Of a stretch of 64,000 nucleotides of DNA, positions 18,058 to 24,639 are shown piece by piece. The notes below the pieces were generated by a model. It had not been told where the DNA came from and did not search any database. It saw only the letters and a program-made list of their open reading frames with translations. Positions within the stretch are counted from its first letter, which is position 1. Each line of letters starts with the position of its first letter. Source of the stretch: CAZSSH01 sp964609825 (GTDB taxonomy: Bacteria > Verrucomicrobiota > Lentisphaeria > Victivallales > Victivallaceae). The stretch covers positions 555,589 through 619,588 of the forward strand of contig CAZSSH010000004.1 in the NCBI GenBank assembly GCA_964609825.1, in the 5' to 3' direction. The position numbers were made by a program, and so were the translations under genes.

Positions 18058-18081
18058 CATTTCCTCCGGTTTTGGTAATTT

Positions 18082-18123
18082 ACTTTACAGTTAAAGTATA
18101 CCACAAAACCATGCTTTTGTCAA
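18082..18123 (-). promoter_or_regulatory. Promoter and palindromic operator of the pseudopilin-GH2 operon
   Basis: Minus-strand TTGACA (18118-18123) and TATACT (18095-18100) are 17 bp apart. The 16-bp palindrome ACTTTA-CAGT-TAAAGT (18082-18097) overlaps the -10 and the expected start. It has the same 6-4-6 architecture as the operator at 4526-4541 but a different sequence, so a different LacI-type repressor, possibly encoded elsewhere, should bind it. Confidence 0.75.
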
Positions 18124-18222
18124 GAGTAAAAATCAAAAACAAATCAAATTTTTACATGATTGATAAGAAACAGGGCAAATTTGGACGGCCCTGCCCAGAC
18201 CGTCCATATCGGGCCTGCTTGT

Positions 18223-19140
18223 TTATTGGGCAGATTGGTCTTTGGGCTGCTTAAAATCGGCGATTGCTTTGGCGGCGCAATCGCGCAAAAAGGCGGCATC
18301 CTCCGGCGTCAGACCCTCGGGGGCATAGGTAATCTGGCGCGGATCTTTGTGAAAGAGAAAGGCAAACCAGACGCAGGACTGCAAATAGCAGCCACGGCTG
18401 TTGAGATGGATCAAATCATAATTGGCGGTTTGGACACCCTCTTTGTTTTTGCCCCAATTGATATCCGTATGCAGCGAGCCGGGGATTGCCGCCGGGCGCT
18501 CGGGGTATTTCAAACCGGTGAGGTCGGCGCGCCGGTCGGGCTTGACAAACTTGGGGTTTTGAGTGTCCAAGGCCAGCTTGACCGCCTTGCCGGAGGGGAT
18601 GACCAAAAGGTTGTATTTTTTGCCGTAAATATCGTAACTTTTAAAAATACCGTCAAACATTTTATCGGGGGTCAATTCGCCGTTGTCAAAAAGACGGTGG
18701 TCGTCGCGGTAGGCCCACGTCATTTGCAGCACAATTTGGGCCGAGGGCGCATATTTGCGGACATAGGCGATCAAATCGCCGAGATAGGGCTCAAAGGATT
18801 CGGACTTGAAACTCTGGTGTGAAACTTGCTGCAAGGTGACGATGTCCCACTTGTCCGACTCCAGCTTTTCTTTTAAGGTAAATTTGTTGGCGTAGGGTTT
18901 GTAGTTGGGGTCGGCCTCCGCTTTGCCGATCTCCTCCCAGTGACGCTGCAGCGAGCAGCCGCCGATGTTGGCACGGTCAAGCTTGAGCTTGCAATCCGGT
19001 GTCGAAGCGGCGATTTTGGGGAGATCGCGGAATACACTGTCGGCAAAGCTGTTGCCGATGGTAAGGACTTTGAGCTCTTCGCCGGCGGTGACGGCAAATG
19101 TCGTCAACAGCAACGCGGCCAATGACAGAAACTTTTTCAA
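18223..19140 (-). CDS. Secreted DUF4886 (SGNH-hydrolase-like) protein
   Basis: 305 residues. A signal peptide (MKKFLSLAALLLTTFAVTAG) precedes a DUF4886 domain with the SGNH-like blocks VLTIGNSFADSVF (block I), RANIGGCSLQRHW and TLQQVSHQSF. SGNH-type enzymes are esterases or lipases; DUF4886 members are often found in glycan-use loci and may remove acyl groups from carbohydrates. That role is inferred. It follows the LacI gene at 19177-20214 by 36 bp and shares its transcript. A second copy without signal peptide is at 27948-28802. Confidence 0.85.
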   Translation of the reverse strand: MKKFLSLAALLLTTFAVTAGEELKVLTIGNSFADSVFRDLPKIAASTPDCKLKLDRANIGGCSLQRHWEEIGKAEADPNYKPYANKFTLKEKLESDKWDIVTLQQVSHQSFKSESFEPYLGDLIAYVRKYAPSAQIVLQMTWAYRDDHRLFDNGELTPDKMFDGIFKSYDIYGKKYNLLVIPSGKAVKLALDTQNPKFVKPDRRADLTGLKYPERPAAIPGSLHTDINWGKNKEGVQTANYDLIHLNSRGCYLQSCVWFAFLFHKDPRQITYAPEGLTPEDAAFLRDCAAKAIADFKQPKDQSAQ

Positions 19141-19176
19141 AATAACCTCCTCAATAATATGGTTGGGTAAAACAAT

Positions 19177-20214
19177 TCAGCGGCCGACCTTGGCGCAGGA
19201 GCCGCGCTGTGAAATTTCGCTCAATAGACACTGCGATGGTTGCGGCTCGTTGCCGGAGTTGATTTTGGCAATCAGCATGGCGGCGGCCAGACGGCCGAGA
19301 TCGTAGCGATTCATGCTCAAATGGTCGAGCCGGGTAAAAAAACGGCTGCTTGTATAATGCATGTCGAGCGTCAGGACACTCAAATCGGCGGGGATGCGGA
19401 TTTGCTTTTGCAACAGCTCCGAGTAAAGCAGCACCCCGGAGTCGAGCAATGCGACGGGTTCGCCCGCCTGACGTACCGCCGACAATACAAGGTTGCAACC
19501 GGGGGTGGGGTCGCGCGGCGGCTCGGGCATGATGAGCAAACTCTCCGGACAGTCGGCCTCAGCCAGAGCTTCGCGATATCCCTCCAGCCGGTCGCGCACC
19601 CAAAAGTTGGGTGACGACAACGATTGGGCCGAGACCGGGTAAAGGATTTTGCGGAAGCCCAAATCAAGAAGATATTTGGCGGCGCGTTTGGCTGCCTGCT
19701 TCTCATCGCGGTAGACGCAATCTTCGCTTTTTTGCACATTGGAGTTAAGGTATACTACCGGGATATCCTGATCCTTGAGCGCCTGCTCCAGCACGGGATT
19801 GACTTCGCACTCGACGATCATCCCGTCGGTGGCGCGTTCGCGAAAGGTTTTGGGCAAATCCTCGGGTGTAATTGACAATCCCTCCTTGGCGATCCGGCAA
19901 ATTGCCAGATGGAGCCCCGCTTCGGCGGCAATCTCCTCAATGCCGTTGAGGTACTCATGATCAAAAGTGGTGTCCGGGTAATTGCCCTTTAAGGTCGGAC
20001 AGACGTAGACAAAAGTAATGTTGTTAAATTTGCCGCTACGGGCGGCGCGCGCCCAGTAATTGGGCAAATATCCGGCGGCGGCGGCTTCGCGGGCGACTTT
20101 ATCGCAGGTGGCAGGGGAGATATCCGGTGCATTGCGCAAGGCTTTGGAGATGGCGGTCGGCGAGAGATCAAGCCGTTTGGCCAAATCGCGCAAGGTAATT
20201 TTTTTGTCGCTCAT
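19177..20214 (-). CDS. LacI-family transcriptional regulator
   Basis: 345 residues. A LacI HTH (ITLRDLAKRLDLSPTAISKAL) is followed by a periplasmic-binding-protein-like sensor (ITFVYVCPTLKGNYPD..). The frame is open to 20259, but ATG 20214 is placed correctly before the HTH. It heads a two-gene operon with the secreted DUF4886 protein. The promoter upstream carries a 17-bp dyad that recurs between the GH127 and AraC genes, so this protein plausibly controls both. Confidence 0.92.
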   Translation of the reverse strand: MSDKKITLRDLAKRLDLSPTAISKALRNAPDISPATCDKVAREAAAAGYLPNYWARAARSGKFNNITFVYVCPTLKGNYPDTTFDHEYLNGIEEIAAEAGLHLAICRIAKEGLSITPEDLPKTFRERATDGMIVECEVNPVLEQALKDQDIPVVYLNSNVQKSEDCVYRDEKQAAKRAAKYLLDLGFRKILYPVSAQSLSSPNFWVRDRLEGYREALAEADCPESLLIMPEPPRDPTPGCNLVLSAVRQAGEPVALLDSGVLLYSELLQKQIRIPADLSVLTLDMHYTSSRFFTRLDHLSMNRYDLGRLAAAMLIAKINSGNEPQPSQCLLSEISQRGSCAKVGR

Positions 20215-20250
20215 AAATAATAATTTCAAAAAATGGTTAAAACTTGAGGC

Positions 20251-20279
20251 AATATACACTCCTTGCGACGATTTTGCAA
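20251..20279 (-). promoter_or_regulatory. Promoter-operator module of the LacI-DUF4886 operon
   Basis: Minus-strand -35 TTGCAA (20274-20279) and -10 TATATT (20251-20256) are 17 bp apart. The imperfect dyad TTGC-N9-GCAA (20263-20279) covers the -35. The block TACACTCCTTGC with TTTTGCAA is nearly identical to the one at 23702-23726 in front of GH127, with the same promoter geometry. Confidence 0.75.
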
Positions 20280-20323
20280 GTTTGAGAGGGGATAATTAAG
20301 ACACTTGTGAAGAAAAACCGCCA

Positions 20324-21394
20324 TCAAAAGGTGGCGGCAATTTGCTCCAGAAAAGGCTGAAACGCGCCGGGAACGGCAAGGTCGCGGCGGATTTCCCCGA
20401 CGGTGAACCACTCAAAATCCGGCAACTCCCGGTCAACGGTGAGCAAATAAGCGGTCATCGCCCACTCGCGGTGGGTAAAAATATGGCGGTAACTTCCTGC
20501 CGCAAGTAATTTTGTTTGATCCAAGTTGTTGGCTTTGAGATACTCATCGAGTTTTGTCTTGCCGTCAAAATGGGGGAACTCCCAGAGTTTGGCCAAGAGT
20601 CCCTTGGCCGGGCGGCGGCGCAAGGCGATTTTGCCGGGTGTCCGCAGCAGCAGCACGGTCATCATTGTCACCGGCCGCGCCGCTTTGGTTTTTTTGACCG
20701 GGATACGGTCGAGCAACTTTTGATTTTTGGCCTGACACAAGTCTCCGAGCGGGCAATCAAGGCACAACGGTTCGCCGTTGGGGATGCAAATTAACGCTCC
20801 CAGCTCCATTAAGCTCTCGGTAAAATCGGAGGCACACTTGGCGGGGTAAATTTGGCGGAGCGCCGCAGTAAAAATTTCTTTGGTCGTTTCGTCGTCAATC
20901 GAGCGCAAGGAAGCGGTGACGCGGCTCAGGACGCGTAAAACATTGCCGTCCACCGCCGGGTCGGGGTTGCCGAAGGCGATTGAGCTCACTGCCCCCGCCG
21001 TATAAGCGCCGACGCCGGGAAGTTTCCGCAACGCGGCCAAATCGGACGGAAAAACGCCGCCCAAGTCATTTTGGATCATTTGCGCCGCCCGGTGGAGGTT
21101 GCGGGCGCGGCTGTAGTAGCCGAGGCCCTCCCAGTATTTTAAGACCTCGCCCTCATCTGCCGCGGCCAGCGCTTCCACACTCGGGAAACGCCCGGTGAAG
21201 CGGACAAAATACTCTTTGACCGCCTCAACGCGCGTTTGCTGGAGCATGATTTCGGAGATCCAGACTTTGTACGGCGTCCGGTCCTCCCGCCACGGGAGCG
21301 TACGGGCATTGGCGGCAAACCAGGCGAGCAACCGTCCGGGAAGCTCCGGCGGCAGTGTCACAGTATCGGGTAAAGTTGTGCGGGGTTTGGCCAT
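20324..21394 (-). CDS. mutY: A/G-specific adenine glycosylase MutY
   Basis: About 356 residues. It removes adenine mispaired with 8-oxoguanine. Visible are ISEIMLQQTRV (residues from the mispair-binding helix), the helix-hairpin-helix LPGVGAYTAGA, the catalytic Asp in AVDGNVLRV, and the 4Fe-4S cysteines in the order C-X7-C-X2-C-X5-C (one residue longer than the usual first gap). A C-terminal NUDIX-like domain (LLLRTPGKIALRRRP...LWEFPHF) recognises 8-oxoG. ATG 21394 suits the family; ATG 21412 is an alternative. Neither has a clear Shine-Dalgarno sequence, and both lie in a perfect inverted repeat, so a leaderless message is possible. Confidence 0.93.
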   Translation of the reverse strand: MAKPRTTLPDTVTLPPELPGRLLAWFAANARTLPWREDRTPYKVWISEIMLQQTRVEAVKEYFVRFTGRFPSVEALAAADEGEVLKYWEGLGYYSRARNLHRAAQMIQNDLGGVFPSDLAALRKLPGVGAYTAGAVSSIAFGNPDPAVDGNVLRVLSRVTASLRSIDDETTKEIFTAALRQIYPAKCASDFTESLMELGALICIPNGEPLCLDCPLGDLCQAKNQKLLDRIPVKKTKAARPVTMMTVLLLRTPGKIALRRRPAKGLLAKLWEFPHFDGKTKLDEYLKANNLDQTKLLAAGSYRHIFTHREWAMTAYLLTVDRELPDFEWFTVGEIRRDLAVPGAFQPFLEQIAATF

Positions 21395-21420
21395 ATAATA
21401 TATAATATACATGGCCAAAC
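21385..21420. repeat. Perfect 10-bp inverted repeat over the mutY start
   Basis: GTTTGGCCAT (21385-21394) and ATGGCCAAAC (21411-21420) flank a 16-bp AT-only stretch (with one C) containing -10-like TATATT on the minus strand. The two candidate mutY start codons (21394 and 21412) are the inner ends of the arms. It could be an operator, or a hairpin that hides the start. Confidence 0.65.
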
Positions 21421-21435
21421 GCCCGGATGCAACTA

Positions 21436-21747
21436 TTATTCGCCCATCACCAAAAAATATTGATAAGCCGGAGTTTCGTACGGGTGCTTGGCCTTCATCG
21501 CCGCGATTGCCGGGCCGAGGGCCTCATGAGTGCACACCATCTCCAACTTTATCTCGGCGACTTTTTCAATAATCTCAAAATTGCCGATAAAGGGGCTGCT
21601 GTTTGCGAGCGGCCGGAATTGACCGGTGCCGTGAGTTTCAAAACAGCAGCAGTCGTAATTGCCGATTTTGCCCGCGCCGGCGGCGAACATGGCGGATTTC
21701 ACCGCTTCGACATGGGTGACGGGGACGTAAACTTCGATTTTATACAT
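21436..21747 (-). CDS. NIF3/YqfO-type PII-like domain protein
   Basis: 103 residues. It matches the stand-alone PII-like insertion domain of NIF3/YqfO proteins: MYKIEVYVPVTHVEAVKSAM at the start, GNYDCCCFETHGTGQFRPL in the middle and KHPYETPAYQY near the end. Free-standing versions are widespread in bacteria; their function is not established. It sits between mutY and GH127. The SD GGAGAGGA lies directly beside the 3' arm of an 11-bp inverted repeat. Confidence 0.8.
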   Translation of the reverse strand: MYKIEVYVPVTHVEAVKSAMFAAGAGKIGNYDCCCFETHGTGQFRPLANSSPFIGNFEIIEKVAEIKLEMVCTHEALGPAIAAMKAKHPYETPAYQYFLVMGE

Positions 21748-21755
21748 AATCCTCT

Positions 21756-21788
21756 CCGTTTTTGGTATTAAGATAACACCAAAAACGG
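21756..21788 (-). repeat. 11-bp inverted repeat abutting the NIF3-like ribosome-binding site
   Basis: CCGTTTTTGGT (21756-21766) and ACCAAAAACGG (21778-21788) have an 11-nt loop. On the minus strand the hairpin runs straight into AGAGGATTATG, the ribosome-binding site and start of the NIF3-like gene. There is no T-tract after it, so it is more likely an operator or a translation-control hairpin than a terminator. Confidence 0.6.
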
Positions 21789-21801
21789 ATTGTTCAAGTC
21801 A

Positions 21802-23658
21802 TCAATCGGCGCGGCGTACCCAGACGGCCATATCGGCCGGGCCGCGGTTTTGCCACAAGGCGTAGGGGATCGCTGTAAAGCGGCAGGGGGTGACTGCAAC
21901 CTTGCCGGTGTGATAGAGCTCGTTGTTGGGGCTGTCGGCCTCGGCCAAGGCTTCGCCGGTGATGGCCAAGGTGCCAGCCGGGAGGCCGGGGGCGGCGGCG
22001 AGCGTCATAACTTTGCCGGTTTGAAGCAGCATTTGCCGGACAGGCGCCGGGTTGTCGGTGCTCTCGATGCAATACACCACCGGGCCGCGCTTGAGGGCGA
22101 CGCGCCCGGCGTTGACGGTGACCTTGGGGTGACAGTACACAACTTCAATCGGCATCTCCAAAACGAGCGTTATTTCGTCGTCAGGTTGCCATTTCTGGCG
22201 GAGTTTGACATATCCCGCCGCAACTTGCGCCGTCACCGGTTTGCCGTTGACCGAGAGCACAAACTTTTTGCACCAGCCGGGGATGCGCAAGGCGAGGGTG
22301 AATTCGCCCGCTTTTTTGACCGCAATTTTGATGTTGCCGTCATAGGGGTAATTTCCGGAAATTTGGAGGTGATAGGGCCCCTCTTTGACCTCCGAGGCAA
22401 TCGGGAGGCGGACGCGGATTTCGTCGGCATTGGCGGCATAGACAAACTCGGCGATTTCGGGAAGGAAGCGGCAAAAATTGGTCGGACAGCAGGAGCAGTC
22501 AAACCACGGTTGCCGGGTCTTGCTCCCGTGATTGTAAATCACCGAGTTGTCATCGACCTCCAGATAATTGGTGTAAAAATAGTGGTCTCCCGACAAACTG
22601 ATTCCTGACAGAATACCGTTAAAAATGCTCAGCTCGGCGACGTCGAAATATTTGCCGTCACCGGTTGATTCGTCCATCCGCCGGGCGAATAACGCCAGCG
22701 CAATCGCGGCGCAGCTCTCGGCGTACATCAAGGAGCCGTTGGTCAAATCATAGTCCACGGTAAAGGCTTCGCCCGCAAAGGTCGAGCCCACGCCGCCGGT
22801 GATATACATTCGGCGATTGGCGATGCTGTCAAAGAGTTTCCGGCATGCCGCCATCAGCGCCTCATCTTGGTAATACCCGGCCAGATCAGCCATTGCCGAA
22901 TACATATAAAGCGCCCGCACCGCATGGCCGTCGGCATCGCTTTGTTCTCTTACGGGGATGTGCGCCTGTCGGTTTTTGAGGCCGTAAGTGTGGCTTTTAC
23001 CCTCCAGTACAAAATAATTGGGCTCGGTGCCGCGCTCGTCGATGAAGTATTTGGCAAGTTTAAGATAGCGCTCGTTTTGGGTGATTTCGTACAACCGGAC
23101 GAGTGCCAGCTCAAGCTCCTGATGGCCGGGGTAGCCGTGCTTTTTGCCCTCCTCTTTGCCGAAGACCTGATCGATGTAGTCGGCGTAGCGGCAGACCGCG
23201 TCCAAAAGTTTGCGTTTGCCGAGGAGTGTGTAACCGGCCACTGCCGCCTCGATCAGGTGTCCGGCGCAATAGAGCTCATGGTTGTCATAAATATTGCTCC
23301 AGCGCTGCTCCGGCGCAACTCCGGCAAAGTAACTGTTAAGGTAGCCGTCCGGCTGCTGCACCGAGCAAAAAAGGTCGACGATCTTATCGTACTCGGCCTC
23401 GAGCTTGGCATCGGGCCGGAGCTGCAAGGAGTAGGCCATCCCCTCCAAAACCTTGGCGACGTCGGAGTCCCAAAAGATGTGCGGACGGTTGGGTTTTCCC
23501 TCCTGCCAGTTGAGTTTCAATGCCTCGATGCGCCCGGTTTCATAGCAGCGCTCAATTGAGCTTGGGATGGTGACGTCAAAGCACTGCCGGATGCGCGGCG
23601 CAATGACCTCGTCCTTGACGGTGACGTTAACAGCCTTGAGCGAATGAAACTGTTTCAT
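21802..23658 (-). CDS. GH127 beta-L-arabinofuranosidase-like enzyme
   Basis: 618 residues of the former DUF1680 family. The zinc and catalytic residues of GH127 are recognisable: Glu314 and Cys316 in YAESCAA, and Cys390/Cys391 in CSCCPTNFCR, where the second Cys would act as nucleophile. The (alpha/alpha)6-barrel sequence QQPDGYLNSYF is also typical. It should release beta-linked L-arabinofuranose from arabinan, AGP or extensin-type glycans. There is no signal peptide, so it likely acts on imported oligosaccharides. It diverges from an AraC gene across one shared operator, with SD AAGGAG before ATG 23658. Confidence 0.9.
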   Translation of the reverse strand: MKQFHSLKAVNVTVKDEVIAPRIRQCFDVTIPSSIERCYETGRIEALKLNWQEGKPNRPHIFWDSDVAKVLEGMAYSLQLRPDAKLEAEYDKIVDLFCSVQQPDGYLNSYFAGVAPEQRWSNIYDNHELYCAGHLIEAAVAGYTLLGKRKLLDAVCRYADYIDQVFGKEEGKKHGYPGHQELELALVRLYEITQNERYLKLAKYFIDERGTEPNYFVLEGKSHTYGLKNRQAHIPVREQSDADGHAVRALYMYSAMADLAGYYQDEALMAACRKLFDSIANRRMYITGGVGSTFAGEAFTVDYDLTNGSLMYAESCAAIALALFARRMDESTGDGKYFDVAELSIFNGILSGISLSGDHYFYTNYLEVDDNSVIYNHGSKTRQPWFDCSCCPTNFCRFLPEIAEFVYAANADEIRVRLPIASEVKEGPYHLQISGNYPYDGNIKIAVKKAGEFTLALRIPGWCKKFVLSVNGKPVTAQVAAGYVKLRQKWQPDDEITLVLEMPIEVVYCHPKVTVNAGRVALKRGPVVYCIESTDNPAPVRQMLLQTGKVMTLAAAPGLPAGTLAITGEALAEADSPNNELYHTGKVAVTPCRFTAIPYALWQNRGPADMAVWVRRAD

Positions 23659-23697
23659 GATATTTTCTCCTTATGGATGATTTTTGTCGTCATCTTT

Positions 23698-23738
23698 AAT
23701 GTACACTCCTTGCAAACGTTTTGCAACGAGAGTATATT
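23698..23738. promoter_or_regulatory. Divergent GH127/AraC promoters sharing one palindromic operator
   Basis: The 17-bp palindrome TTGCAAA-CGT-TTTGCAA occupies 23710-23726. Its left arm TTGCAA (23710-23715) is the -35 of a plus-strand promoter with TATATT at 23733-23738. Its right arm (23721-23726) is the -35 of a minus-strand promoter with TACATT at 23698-23703. Both spacers are exactly 17 bp. One bound repressor would close both promoters. The module matches the one at 20251-20279. Confidence 0.78.
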
Positions 23739-23761
23739 ATATAATAAGGAGACAAGAACCG

Positions 23762-24532
23762 ATGTCACTCATCCCATACAATATTGGCAAATTTACGTCA
23801 CGGGGGCGCGGCTCGCATCCGGCAAGGCGGATCGACTCCGACGAGTTGATTTTGGTGGCCAATGGTGAACTGCGGATGTTTGAGGAGGACCGCTCCTTTG
23901 TCCTGCGGCCCGGCGAGTGGCTGATTTTGCGGCGGGGCCGCCGTCACGGCGGGGCGGGAGTGTATCCCGGCAACTTGAGTTTTTTTTGGCTTCACTTTTT
24001 GGATGAGGACGGTTTGCTTGACACCTTGCCGTCGCAGGGGCGGGCGGTGGACGCGGAGATTTTGGGCAATTACCTCCAAAATTACCGCGTAGAGCAGGAC
24101 CGGCAGCACCCCGATGCCATGATTATGCAGCTTTTGCTGCAGCTGGTTTTTGCCGAGTTGCGCCGCTCGCCGGAGGTGATGCCGCCCGCGTTGTCCCCGT
24201 TGGTGCTGGCGGCAAAACAGCAAATTGAGCTCAAGTTTGCCGACGCATTGAACGTAACTCTTTTAAGCCGTCAGCTGGGGTGCAACGCCGAGTATTTGGG
24301 GCGGGCCTTTCACGCTCATTATCACGAAACCGTAAGCCATGCCGTCAACCGCACCCGCCTCGAGTATGCGGCCAAACTCTTGGCGGAGAGCGTGCTCTCG
24401 ATCAAAGAGGTAATGAATCTCTCGGGATTCAACGATCCCGCCTATTTCCGCCGCCAGTTTAAGGCTTTTTATCAGACTACGCCGTCGCGCTACCGCGCCC
24501 GTCGCCATCTCGGCCACCGCAATACTGAGTAA
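23762..24532 (+). CDS. AraC-family transcriptional regulator
   Basis: About 256 residues. A cupin-like N-terminal sensor (ELILVANGELRMFEEDRSFVLRPGEWLIL) is followed by a C-terminal AraC double HTH (SRQLGCNAEYLGRAF and VLSIKEVMNLSGFNDPAYFRRQFK). The frame opens at 23684, but ATG 23762 follows AAGGAG at good distance and begins the sensor. It diverges from the GH127 gene and lies upstream of the giant hydrolase at 24640, whose promoter has an extended -10 but no -35, as expected for an activated promoter. Either neighbour could be its target. Confidence 0.9.
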   Translation: MSLIPYNIGKFTSRGRGSHPARRIDSDELILVANGELRMFEEDRSFVLRPGEWLILRRGRRHGGAGVYPGNLSFFWLHFLDEDGLLDTLPSQGRAVDAEILGNYLQNYRVEQDRQHPDAMIMQLLLQLVFAELRRSPEVMPPALSPLVLAAKQQIELKFADALNVTLLSRQLGCNAEYLGRAFHAHYHETVSHAVNRTRLEYAAKLLAESVLSIKEVMNLSGFNDPAYFRRQFKAFYQTTPSRYRARRHLGHRNTE

Positions 24533-24590
24533 ATTTGATTGATAATGCATAGTTTTTGAGTGATTTGGCTAAGAATTTATCTGTTTCGTG

Positions 24591-24599
24591 TGCTATAAT
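24591..24599 (+). promoter_or_regulatory. Extended -10 promoter of the hydrolase-DUF4886 operon
   Basis: TGCTATAAT is an extended -10 element 40 bp before the ATG at 24640. No -35 match lies 16-18 bp upstream, which fits dependence on an activator such as the AraC protein encoded at 23762-24532. Confidence 0.5.
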
Positions 24600-24639
24600 A
24601 ATGAAACTGCATAATATTGGGTCAATCAAGGAGGGGTAA

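Noticed and set aside
18183..18205. GGACGG/CCGTCC dyad after the secreted DUF4886 gene as a terminator
   Set aside because: The stem is short with a long loop, and the downstream T-run on the minus strand is weak (AAATTT); not convincing enough to annotate.
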